A DNA stretch of 39,588 nucleotides from Anaerovorax odorimutans (GCA_016841185.1 JAENZQ010000006.1:94717-134304), one strand, 5' to 3'; shown: positions 17,241-23,836, counted from the first letter of the stretch. Notes: generated by a model not told the origin, from the sequence alone. A program made the numbers and translations.

Positions 17241-17750
17241 ATGAAAAATGTAAATGAGATTTTAACAATAGAAGATGCTATGGAGTATGTCAGTATATAT
17301 CCAAAATTAAAAACTGCTTATGAAACGTTGGCAAGAATTGAGGCATTAGAAAGCGAGGCAGTAAATGAGGATGATGACATCCAAAGAGAATGTTTGTTGC
17401 AGAGGATCAGAGTTGCAAATAATTGTTTTAGAAAAAATATACTTGAATTTATGACAGAACATGATCAAGAAACTTTAAAAAAGTATGACGATCTTTCTAA
17501 TCGTTATGAGGCAATAGTAACTAAACTGCAAGATGCTCTTAAAAAAGAACGAGAAGAAAATGGACAAATATTAACAGGTCTAACACTTGCTATAATAGAT
17601 AATCCCAATGAAACAATACAGAGCATGCTCAATATGCTAAAACGAAATATCGATATAGAAAATCCGGGTGATGGTTGGAAATATTCTCTTGAATTTGGAT
17701 TAATAGCACGTCTTAAGATGGCGTATAAGATTATATTTGGAATGCGGTAA
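17241..17750 (+). CDS. Hypothetical helical protein
   Basis: 169 residues, acidic and largely helical with a coiled-coil-like middle (DDLSNRYEAIVTKLQDALKK). It follows AAGTAAGGGAG and lies in the same direction as the replication genes. I see no catalytic motif and do not recognise it. Confidence 0.65.
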   Translation: MKNVNEILTIEDAMEYVSIYPKLKTAYETLARIEALESEAVNEDDDIQRECLLQRIRVANNCFRKNILEFMTEHDQETLKKYDDLSNRYEAIVTKLQDALKKEREENGQILTGLTLAIIDNPNETIQSMLNMLKRNIDIENPGDGWKYSLEFGLIARLKMAYKIIFGMR

Positions 17751-17767
17751 AGTGAAGGGAGTTAACT

Positions 17768-18058
17768 ATGAAACTGACTAAGGAAGAAATGGAAACCATT
17801 ATTCGCTTTGATGAATCAAGTCAGACAGCAACAGTATATACATGTAGCCGGGCATGGAAAACAAAGTTTAGAAAATTAGCAGAACAGAACAAGGCTTTTA
17901 AATTAATAGATCAAGATGCTGAATCAGTTACTTTTGAATTTCCGAAAAGTCTAATTACGATAAGAAGTAGAAAAGTTAAAAGAGAACTGACGGAGGAAGA
18001 AAGACAAAAATTAAGCGAGAGAATGAAGCAGAATATCGCAAATAATCCGTCAAACTAA
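17768..18058 (+). CDS. Small phage-type hypothetical protein
   Basis: 96 residues. The pattern FDESSQTATVYTCSRAWKTKFRKLAEQ, then TFEFPKSLITIRSRK and a basic tail, resembles a small protein common in replication regions of Firmicute phages, with no known function. It closes the replication operon, and a 143-base gap follows. Confidence 0.65.
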   Translation: MKLTKEEMETIIRFDESSQTATVYTCSRAWKTKFRKLAEQNKAFKLIDQDAESVTFEFPKSLITIRSRKVKRELTEEERQKLSERMKQNIANNPSN

Positions 18059-18201
18059 TGTCGCTAACTGTAAATCTCAAAATAGAATACAAAGGTAATA
18101 GTAAGACATTATAAGAGGTCTAAATTTTTAAAATAACAATAAGGAAACCATGAATAAACATTCTTGTAAATAAAAAAGCCTTATTGCTAAGGAGGTATAC
18201 C

Positions 18202-18735
18202 ATGAAAGGTAAAAAAACTACAGAAGAAAAGAAAGAAGAAGTAAAGGCATTACTATATATAAATCCCTATATCTCACAAAGAGAAATATCAAGGCAGACA
18301 AATATACCTTTGACTACTGTACATGAGATACAGAAAACTATTGTGAATACTGATGAATTTGAACAAGTGCGAACACAAAAAAAGCAAGAGTTCATAGATA
18401 AAGCTTGGAATGTAGTCCAGAAAGCCCTTGTATTGACTGAAAAAAGGTTTGATAAGGCATTAGAGAATGAAGCAGAATTTGACCTTCTCTTAGACAAAAT
18501 AAACGATTCTGAAATGACGCTTAAAGAAAAGTCTGCCCTCCTCAGTAAACTCAAAGCCATTGAAATGACTAATATCAGAGACATAGCTATTACTTTAGGC
18601 ACGATCTACGACAAGCAAGCTTTAGCTTCTGGCGAACCGATTACAATATCAGAGACTACAGAACCCACTCCGGTATTAATAGAAGAATTAGAAGCAAAGA
18701 TGAAACAACTTAAACAGTTAATATCAAAACAGTAA
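18202..18735 (+). CDS. HTH protein, possible small terminase subunit
   Basis: 177 residues. An N-terminal HTH (SQREISRQTNIPLTTVHEIQ) is followed by a helical body and the segment NIRDIAITLGTIYDKQALASGEP, which I associate with phage proteins near or at the small-terminase position. If so, it would recognise DNA for packaging into a helper phage. A transposase-like or regulatory HTH role is also possible. ATG at 18202 follows AAGGAGGT. Before it lies a 7-codon reading frame (18150-18173), and CCTTA/TAAGG around 18183-18192 covers part of the ribosome site. Confidence 0.55.
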   Translation: MKGKKTTEEKKEEVKALLYINPYISQREISRQTNIPLTTVHEIQKTIVNTDEFEQVRTQKKQEFIDKAWNVVQKALVLTEKRFDKALENEAEFDLLLDKINDSEMTLKEKSALLSKLKAIEMTNIRDIAITLGTIYDKQALASGEPITISETTEPTPVLIEELEAKMKQLKQLISKQ

Positions 18736-18767
18736 CTGTTCCCTAAATGTATTTCTTGGGAACAGTT
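18734..18767 (+). other. 10-bp perfect hairpin at the end of the HTH gene
   Basis: AACTGTTCCC pairs with GGGAACAGTT and overlaps the TAA stop. No T-run follows, so it may be an mRNA end stabiliser or a protein site. Confidence 0.5.
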
Positions 18768-19027
18768 GAAAAAGAATGAGTATTTGCAACGCTTTCAAGA
18801 TTCGTAAAAACCGATTCCCTTTTGATATGCATCATTTATGCATTACATACACTATTTATACAGTGTTTATGCACGTCACGACAGCCCTATTATTAACGAT
18901 AAAACTAATAGGGGGAGGGTACACCCCTATAGCCATAAAACAATGGGGGTGGGTATGTGTATATATATCCCACACATACCCCGAACATAACAAAATGCCA
19001 TTAAAAAAACAAGAAAGGAAGAGAAGA
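18768..19027 (+). other. Non-coding stretch with a chain of palindromes (origin or cis-site candidate)
   Basis: No convincing gene. Palindromes are TGCAT/ATGCA (18828-18842), ACACT/AGTGT (18849-18866), CCCTATTA/TAATAGGG (18885-18913), a competing ATAGGGG/CCCCTAT (18908-18930), and a 10-bp stem GGGTATGTGT/ACACATACCC (18951-18981). The density of inverted repeats next to the replication and possible packaging genes fits an origin or a packaging/recognition site. This is inference. Confidence 0.45.
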
Positions 19028-19183
19028 ATGAGTATTAATAAACAAATATTAGAAGAGGTTGAAAAGAAAATTAAAGAGATTAAGGAAAATCCAAATTTAG
19101 ACAAGCTACCAATAGCTACAATAGTATCTATAGACAGTCAAGCAGTATCTGCGTTACATTCTCTTGATTTATACAGAGATTAA
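19028..19183 (+). CDS. 51-residue hypothetical protein
   Basis: The ATG at 19028 follows AAAGGAAGAG. The product is helical and charged at the N-terminus (QILEEVEKKIKEIKENP). The frame extends upstream through the palindromic region, but no ribosome site supports an earlier start. Not recognised. Confidence 0.5.
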   Translation: MSINKQILEEVEKKIKEIKENPNLDKLPIATIVSIDSQAVSALHSLDLYRD

Positions 19184-19405
19184 AGTAAAGGGGCTATAAA
19201 ATTATTTTATTTCTTTGTTGAAAGCGTCAATTTGCTTGTAAACGCTTTTGAAAATATTTATAGCATTTTGTTCTATTAAATTTGAATTACTTGAATTTTC
19301 CTTATAATCAAGTTTATTTGTAACAGCAGCCGCTAAAGTAGCAGCCACAATATCTGAGTTATTAATTTTTTCCATACAACACCCCTATAATAGCCCCTTT
19401 ACTTT
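19182..19405. repeat. 16-bp inverted repeats enclosing a small minus-strand gene
   Basis: AAAGTAAAGGGGCTAT (19182-19197) is the exact reverse complement of 19390-19405. The 192 bases between contain one small gene on the minus strand. No target duplication is obvious at the edges. Confidence 0.65.
19202..19375 (-). CDS. 57-residue minus-strand protein inside the inverted repeats
   Basis: Reading leftward from ATG at 19375, preceded by AGGGGTG, the product begins MEKINNSDIVAATLAAAVTN and ends in a helical lysine-rich tail. An alanine-rich first half and amphipathic second half suggest a small helical protein. It is opposite in direction to all genes around it. Not recognised; it is called because the ribosome site, start and composition look real. 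Confidence 0.5.
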   Translation of the reverse strand: MEKINNSDIVAATLAAAVTNKLDYKENSSNSNLIEQNAINIFKSVYKQIDAFNKEIK

Positions 19406-19458
19406 TTACAATATTTTACATCATATGGTAGGAAAAGGGAAGGGAAAAGGAGGTACAT

Positions 19459-19698
19459 ATGAACGTACTAACGATAAAAAACAATTTAACGTTAGACAGC
19501 ATAGAAGTAGCAGAAATGATGATGATTCAACATAAAGAAATTTTAAGAAAACTCGAAGGTGGCAAAGACAGGAAGGGTTACATTGAAATTTTGACTGAGC
19601 ACCAAATGGCGCCGAGCAAATATTTCATTGAAAGTTCATACACGAACTACAGATATTTCAGAACAATTGAACAGAAATTTACAAAGCAAATCGTTTAA
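19459..19698 (+). CDS. Rha-family phage regulatory protein, shortened
   Basis: 79 residues after AAAGGAGGT. LTLDSIEVAEMMMIQHKEILRKL and YFIESSYTN match the N-terminal pRha domain of phage Rha regulators. The usual continuation, where PCYLLTKKG follows the FIESSY strand, is absent: the frame runs into YFRTIEQKFTKQIV and stops. It is either a short form or a truncated copy. Confidence 0.6.
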   Translation: MNVLTIKNNLTLDSIEVAEMMMIQHKEILRKLEGGKDRKGYIEILTEHQMAPSKYFIESSYTNYRYFRTIEQKFTKQIV

Positions 19699-19746
19699 AA
19701 GTTTCTCTAAACAAAATAAAACAAACCATAACCGAGGTGAGAATAT

Positions 19747-21318
19747 TTGAAGAATATACTATTATTGTCTGTAGAAGATGAAGAAAATAACATTTGCATT
19801 AATACATATAAAGATGCTGCTGTCCTTACATTAACAGCATATCTAAAGGAGAAAGGATATAATGTAAAAATAATTGATGAAGATATCAAAGACATAGACT
19901 ATACAGACATAAAGAAGTTTAAGCCTGATGTAATAGGAATACATGGGTATATAAAATCCTTGTTTGATAAAGCATTACCAGAGATTAAAAAGAACAATCC
20001 TGATACATATATTTGTATGGGATTAGGACAACCTGATTTAAACATTAAAGAAGTATTAAAGAAGTATCCTATAATTGACTTTGCTGTATATAATGAAGCA
20101 GAATTAACCTGGTGCAATCTTTTAAAATGCTTAGAAAAAAATGAAAGCCTTGAGAAAGTCAAAGGGCTTATTTATAGAAAAAATGATACCTTCATTGTTA
20201 CTGAACCTGAAGAATTAATAGATATAAACACATTGCCATATATAGCCCTTAATCCAGACCACAAAAAAAGAATGTTAAATATACAAACTTCAAGAGGTTG
20301 CACAAATCATTGTTCATTTTGTACTATGCGGTCACTACAAAGAAAATACCGGATGAAGGATGTTAAAAGAACCGTTGATGAAATAGAATACTTTGTCAGA
20401 GAACACAAAAAAACAAAAGTTCACTTTTCGGATTACAGTTTTGAAGATCCTAATAAAAACAGATTAAAAGCCTTGTTACAGGAAATAATCAATAGAGACC
20501 TTAATGTCATGCTTTCAGGTAATTTTAGACCAAACTTTATTAAGAAGATAGACCATGAGTTATTAGACTTATTATTAAAAGCAGGATTCACAAGGGCTTT
20601 TATAGGAATTGAAGCAGCCAATGAACAAGATTTAATACTTTATAATAAGCAATCTACCGTTCAAGATGCCCATAGAATAATAAATACTTTTAAATGGTCA
20701 GGCATCAATACAGAAATTGGATTTATAAATTTTAATCCCTACTCTACATTAGACAGCTTAAGACAAAATGTTGATTTTCTTGATTGGTACGGATATGCAA
20801 ACTTTTTCAATATTAAATCTACACTGGGAATGTTTAAAGAGACTCCAATATATAACTCTATCGAAAAAGATTTAATGACTACAGATGATTTGGGGAAAAT
20901 AACCTTTAAATTTAAGAATCCTGAGGTTGCTAAAATACACGAATTTATAAATTATTATTTTAACTACCTAAGAAATGAAAAAATTATCCAAGACTATGAA
21001 AAAGAGTTTAATGATATAAAAAATATTTATGAGTTTAGTTTTAAGCTAAAAAGAAAAGGGGATATTGATCCTTCTTTATGTGCTTTAGACTATTATTATC
21101 AAATTAAACATATGTCTGATGCTATGAGTCATTATATAGCAAGTTGGTTTAAAAAACTTTTAGATTTAGCTGATAAAGGGTTTAATTTAGAAGAAGCAAA
21201 ATTAATGTCAGTTAATATATTAAGCCCTGACTTTATCCGGGAAACCACAGAAATAATGAGAGATAAAAGAAAACGGTTTGATAAGACATTTCATTTAGAT
21301 GAGGAAGGTCGGATTTAA
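19747..21318 (+). CDS. Radical SAM enzyme with an N-terminal cobalamin-binding-type domain
   Basis: 523 residues, TTG start after CGAGGTGAG. Residues 1-135 have the Rossmann-like fold of B12-binding domains (ILLLSVED, VKIIDEDIKDID, PDVIGIHGY, YICMGLG), without a clear DxHxxG. Residues 180-400 are a radical SAM barrel with the cluster motif C185-x3-C189-x2-C192 (SRGCTNHCSFC), FSDYSFEDP, and GFTRAFIGIEAANEQDL. The last 120 residues are an unassigned helical region. This is the BchE-like class that does methylations or ring chemistry. The substrate is unknown, and no precursor peptide or biosynthetic partner is adjacent except the tiny ORF at 21400. Such a gene is unexpected cargo in an element this small. 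Confidence 0.88.
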   Translation: MKNILLLSVEDEENNICINTYKDAAVLTLTAYLKEKGYNVKIIDEDIKDIDYTDIKKFKPDVIGIHGYIKSLFDKALPEIKKNNPDTYICMGLGQPDLNIKEVLKKYPIIDFAVYNEAELTWCNLLKCLEKNESLEKVKGLIYRKNDTFIVTEPEELIDINTLPYIALNPDHKKRMLNIQTSRGCTNHCSFCTMRSLQRKYRMKDVKRTVDEIEYFVREHKKTKVHFSDYSFEDPNKNRLKALLQEIINRDLNVMLSGNFRPNFIKKIDHELLDLLLKAGFTRAFIGIEAANEQDLILYNKQSTVQDAHRIINTFKWSGINTEIGFINFNPYSTLDSLRQNVDFLDWYGYANFFNIKSTLGMFKETPIYNSIEKDLMTTDDLGKITFKFKNPEVAKIHEFINYYFNYLRNEKIIQDYEKEFNDIKNIYEFSFKLKRKGDIDPSLCALDYYYQIKHMSDAMSHYIASWFKKLLDLADKGFNLEEAKLMSVNILSPDFIRETTEIMRDKRKRFDKTFHLDEEGRI

Positions 21319-21382
21319 TATCCGGCTTTAATTTTACTAGGGATACTTCCTTTTATTTTGCAGATACTAAAAGATAATAATA

Positions 21383-21432
21383 TAAAAGGAGGTGATTTAA
21401 TGTTCTCCTTTATAATAATTATTATTAAATAA
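21383..21432 (+). other. Micro-ORF of 10 codons with a hairpin-covered ribosome site
   Basis: AAAGGAGGTG precedes ATG at 21400, and the frame MFSFIIIIIK ends at 21432. AAAGGAG (21385-21391) pairs with CTCCTTT (21405-21411), so the ribosome site lies in a hairpin formed with the start of the ORF. It may be a leader peptide, or only a regulatory hairpin. Confidence 0.4.
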
Positions 21433-21600
21433 TTCAACCAAAGAACTTACGGGATAATTATTTGTTTCGTAAGTCATATAGAATAAAATTATAAAATATT
21501 AGCTGTTAGGGCTTTTTTTATTTTTATCTAAAATCCATCCTGAAATATCCTATCAATCATATTCCTTAAAACCATGACAAACTTTTTTAGTTATTTGAAT

Positions 21601-21860
21601 CGTGAGAGTTGTATTAAAAAGGCAACCTTTAAAAACTTGGTTGTCACATCCAAGTATATCTGAACTTTAGAAGCGAATTTTCGCTGATGAAATCTCATGG
21701 CTGATAATTCAGCCGCCAAACCTAAGACGGAAATAGCCTTAAAAGTTTTCTAACCCAATAAGCTAATAGTAAAACAGAAAATAAAATGTCTTTATAAGGG
21801 TTTAGTATGCCTAAGATATTTAAAAATCATTTTTCACGTATTTATGTGTAGTTTTTTTGG
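21601..21860 (+). ncRNA. Candidate structured RNA upstream of the DUF3800 gene
   Basis: The 537 bases 21433-21969 hold no gene. Within them AAGGC (21619-21623) can close on GCCTT (21736-21740), enclosing the hairpins ACTTGG/CCAAGT (21635-21655), AGCGA/TCGCT (21672-21685), ATGA/TCAT (21687-21698) and GGCTGA/TCAGCC (21699-21714). GGCAACC/GGTTGTC is an alternative that excludes the first hairpin. A weak hairpin before GTTTTTTT (21835-21858) could end it. Published DUF3800 RNA motifs exist near genes of this family, but I cannot match this one to any. Confidence 0.4.
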
Positions 21861-21907
21861 ATAGAGATGGAGAAGGGTTTACCCCTGTTTTGATATTTCT
21901 TCTTCAA

Positions 21908-21955
21908 AATATTACAAATTAATACTGTATGTGCTATAATTATTTTTGTAATATT
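21908..21955 (+). promoter_or_regulatory. DUF3800 promoter inside an 11-bp inverted repeat
   Basis: An extended -10 TGCTATAAT (21932-21940) has TTACAA 17 bases upstream. AATATTACAAA (21908-21918) and TTTGTAATATT (21945-21955) flank it as a perfect inverted repeat covering the -35 edge and the start site, as an operator would. Confidence 0.6.
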
Positions 21956-21969
21956 CGGGAGGGCGAGAT

Positions 21970-22650
21970 ATGAATATTTATATAGACGAGTCTGGCAGCA
22001 TGACACATAATATAAACAAAGATGAATTTTTTATAATTACTTTGTTACTCGTTGAAAATCAAAATATACTTAAAAATATATATAATAGATTTATTAGAAA
22101 ATATTATGATGATTTAAAAAATATTTCATGTGAAAACAAAATGTTTGATAAAAATGAAAAATTTCTTGAATTAAAAGGTTCAAGTTTTAATCCGGATATG
22201 AAAAGGAAGTTTATAAATTATTTTTGCAAAAATAATCACTTTAAATTTTTGTATATAAAAGTTGATAATTCAAAAGCTTATAGTAACTTTTACAAAAATA
22301 AAGCAAGGGCTTTTAACTATATCGTAAAGTTAGCATTAGAACATTTGAATAATCGTGGAGTATTAACCGATAGATGTTGGTCTATTTGTGTAGATAATAG
22401 AAATATAAAAACCGGTACAAAGCATCAATTAAAAGAGTTTTTATCAACTGAATTAATTACTGGTAAAGATATTGTTGATGAAATACATGTGGAATATTTC
22501 GATTCATGTAATAATAAGCTTATTCAATTGGCTGATGTGTTTTCAAATTTATTATATTCTAACATTAAAACTGAAGGTAATTATAACGAAGAGATAGAAT
22601 TTTTACAAGATAATGGATATTTAATTGGGTTTTTTAAATTTCCTCTATAG
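21970..22650 (+). CDS. DUF3800 family protein
   Basis: 226 residues. The N-terminus MNIYIDESGS has the YIDESG motif, an acidic residue in CVDNRN lies at two thirds, and KLIQLADVFSNLLYS near the end matches the conserved QLAD helix. DUF3800 proteins are predicted to have an RNase H-like fold with acidic active-site residues, and they are common in mobile elements and near non-coding RNAs. CGGGAGGG precedes the ATG. It has its own promoter in an inverted repeat. Two copies of a structured RNA follow 38 bases after the stop. An activity on RNA or DNA is plausible but untested. Confidence 0.8.
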   Translation: MNIYIDESGSMTHNINKDEFFIITLLLVENQNILKNIYNRFIRKYYDDLKNISCENKMFDKNEKFLELKGSSFNPDMKRKFINYFCKNNHFKFLYIKVDNSKAYSNFYKNKARAFNYIVKLALEHLNNRGVLTDRCWSICVDNRNIKTGTKHQLKEFLSTELITGKDIVDEIHVEYFDSCNNKLIQLADVFSNLLYSNIKTEGNYNEEIEFLQDNGYLIGFFKFPL

Positions 22651-22687
22651 TACATATATTTATTTTTTTCAAATATAATAATATTGT

Positions 22688-22767
22688 AGCGTTAACAGTA
22701 AGTCCTAAACTGTGCCTTAGTCTAGGTAAACACTATGTGTTAGTGTCGCATTTAGGCAATTAACGCT
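22688..22767 (+). ncRNA. Structured RNA element, copy 1
   Basis: An 80-nt element that pairs end to end: AGCGTTAA with TTAACGCT, then CCTAAA with TTTAGG, then ACACTA with TAGTGT around the loop TGTGT. Conserved single strands shared with copy 2 are CAGTAAGT after the first arm and TCTAGGTAA in the middle. TATAAT at 22674-22679 stands eight bases before it, but no good -35 and no terminator are seen, so it could also be part of the DUF3800 mRNA. Confidence 0.6.
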
Positions 22768-22788
22768 CAAAATATTTATCCACATATA

Positions 22789-22817
22789 TTGACAACACAA
22801 TACATATGTTGTATGAT
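22789..22817 (+). promoter_or_regulatory. Strong promoter of the copy-2 RNA
   Basis: TTGACA (22789-22794), 17 bases, TATGAT (22812-22817). The expected start, near 22824, is the first base pair of the copy-2 structure. ACAACA/TGTTGT in the spacer could be an operator. Confidence 0.8.
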
Positions 22818-22822
22818 TAATA

Positions 22823-22951
22823 TACGTTAACAGTAAGTCCTAAAGAAATGCCATTATCTAGGTAAGTGATATGTGTTATCACCATTCTTGGGCAATTAAC
22901 GTAACATATGAATTACGAAGACCTTTGATTAATTTCAGAGGTCTTTTTTTT
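22823..22951 (+). ncRNA. Structured RNA element, copy 2, as a free-standing transcript
   Basis: The element (22823-22903) repeats copy 1 with paired changes: TACGTTAA/TTAACGTA outside, CCTAAAGAA/TTCTTGGG in the middle with one bulge, GTGATA/TATCAC around the same TGTGT loop. A terminator follows at once: AGACCTTTG with CAGAGGTCT (22919-22944) and a run of Ts to 22951. With the promoter at 22789 this defines an RNA of about 127 nt. Covariation in three helices argues for a conserved RNA fold. I cannot assign it to a known class. Confidence 0.7.
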
Positions 22952-22962
22952 ATAAAGGATTT

Positions 22963-23005
22963 TCCCCTTTCATGGAGAATTATGGAAATAAAAAATAAAA
23001 GGGGA
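22963..23005 (+). promoter_or_regulatory. Hairpin covering the ribosome site of the next gene
   Basis: TCCCCTTT (22963-22970) is complementary to AAAGGGGA (22998-23005), which is the likely ribosome site for the gene at 23013. The structure would keep that gene's translation low unless opened. Confidence 0.45.
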
Positions 23006-23012
23006 TGGTAAT

Positions 23013-23459
23013 ATTTTAAAAGATGATTTAAATATAATTCATAATGGTCTTAATGCTATTAACCAACGAATTGAGAAAGAGCGAAAAGAGCAATATGCAG
23101 CACTGGAGAAGAAATTCAAAGAGGAAGAGGATTATAAACAAAAACTATTAGAAGGTGTTCAAGAAACAGCAAGAAATACCGCAGGCTTAATTGAAATAGC
23201 TGCACTCATTAAAAATAATAACGAAAAACAAGAAGAGATAATAGAAATAATAGTTGATATTTTAAATATGTCTAAGGCTATTAGTAAAGAGGAAATAAAA
23301 AGCATTTGGAGAAAGATATTTGATAAAGCAAGCGATACAATAAAAGACGCTGAAACATTTCAGAAAATAATAAGTATAGGCAAGCCTGTTTATGAATTTG
23401 CAATTCAGAATGCTGAAAAGGTTAACCAAGTAATAGACAAAACAAAAGATTGTTTTTAG
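23013..23459 (+). CDS. Coiled-coil element protein with a non-standard or broken start
   Basis: The frame is protein-like from codon 23013 to 23459 (about 148 residues): DDLNIIHNGLNAINQRIEKE, a charged coiled coil, then an amphipathic C-terminal half (IWRKIFDKASDTIKDAETF). The first in-frame ATG is only at 23268, well inside. AAGGGGATGG lies before an ATT at 23013, which could be a rare start. Alternatively, the true start is ATG at 23005, thrown out of frame by one base lost from the T-run at 23014-23017: adding one T gives MVIFLKDDL and restores the whole protein. Not recognised. A small terminator (23458-23479) follows. Confidence 0.6.
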   Translation: MLKDDLNIIHNGLNAINQRIEKERKEQYAALEKKFKEEEDYKQKLLEGVQETARNTAGLIEIAALIKNNNEKQEEIIEIIVDILNMSKAISKEEIKSIWRKIFDKASDTIKDAETFQKIISIGKPVYEFAIQNAEKVNQVIDKTKDCF

Positions 23460-23479
23460 AGCTTAAAGGCTCTTTTTTT
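23458..23479 (+). terminator. Terminator of the coiled-coil gene
   Basis: AGAGC pairs with GCTCT over TTAAAG, followed by TTTTTTA. Confidence 0.65.
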
Positions 23480-23503
23480 ATTAAAAATATTTCCAAAACA
23501 TTC

Positions 23504-23540
23504 TTGACATACGTATATAAATATTATAATATATACGTAT
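23504..23540 (+). promoter_or_regulatory. Promoter with palindromic operator before the RHH gene
   Basis: TTGACA (23504-23509), 17 bases, TAATAT (23527-23532). ATACGTATAT (23509-23518) and ATATACGTAT (23531-23540) form a perfect inverted repeat over the -35 edge and the -10, well placed for repression by the RHH protein encoded next. Confidence 0.75.
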
Positions 23541-23582
23541 ACAAATACATAATCATATAATATAAAATGGAGGTGGTTACAT

Positions 23583-23723
23583 TTGGGTCACAGAGTCCCA
23601 TTTACGACAACTATTGATGGCGAGCTATTAAAAAAACTTAGAATTGTAGCGATTGAAGAAGGTAGAAAAGTAAATGACATCTTAGAGGAAATCATCAATG
23701 AGTATATCAATAAGAAAAAATGA
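23583..23723 (+). CDS. Ribbon-helix-helix (CopG/Arc-type) repressor
   Basis: 46 residues from TTG, seven bases after GGAGGTGG. A beta strand (HRVPFTTTID) is followed by two helices (ELLKKLRIVAIEEGRKVNDILEEIINEYI), the exact plan of RHH dimers that read palindromic operators. The perfect palindrome overlapping its own promoter makes autorepression likely. It may control the small genes at 23871-24516 as well. Its shortness hides it from many gene callers. Confidence 0.75.
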   Translation: MGHRVPFTTTIDGELLKKLRIVAIEEGRKVNDILEEIINEYINKKK

Positions 23724-23725
23724 AA

Positions 23726-23836
23726 AGGAATCCGGACACCTGGACAGTGAAAGCGGATTCCTAACACGAAACAAGCCTGTAAAGGGCTCGCTTTGCATTG
23801 CTATTATAGCATACAAGGTACTGCCCTTCAAGGCTT
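23726..23836 (+). ncRNA. Structured leader between the RHH gene and the next gene
   Basis: AGGAATCCG pairs perfectly with CGGATTCCT (23726-23762). A second nested structure (23773-23836) has AAGCCT/AGGCTT outside, AAGGGC/GCCCTT inside and the tip TGCTA/TAGCA. Only 35 bases separate it from the next start. It could be a cis-acting mRNA control region. Confidence 0.45.

Noticed and set aside
21400-21432. RiPP precursor for the radical SAM enzyme
   Set aside because: Ten residues with no leader or core; a leader peptide or regulatory hairpin is more likely.
21684-21733. Hammerhead ribozyme (CTGATGA at 21684 and GAAA at 21730)
   Set aside because: The bases between them cannot form stem II and no matching stems I and III are present.
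22688-22903. CRISPR array or ToxIN-type antitoxin repeats
   Set aside because: There are only two ~80-nt copies with differing stems, no spacers, no cas genes, and no toxin directly downstream.
21601-22951. Retron or IS200/IS605-type element behind the structured RNAs
   Set aside because: No reverse transcriptase, TnpA or TnpB-like protein is encoded nearby.
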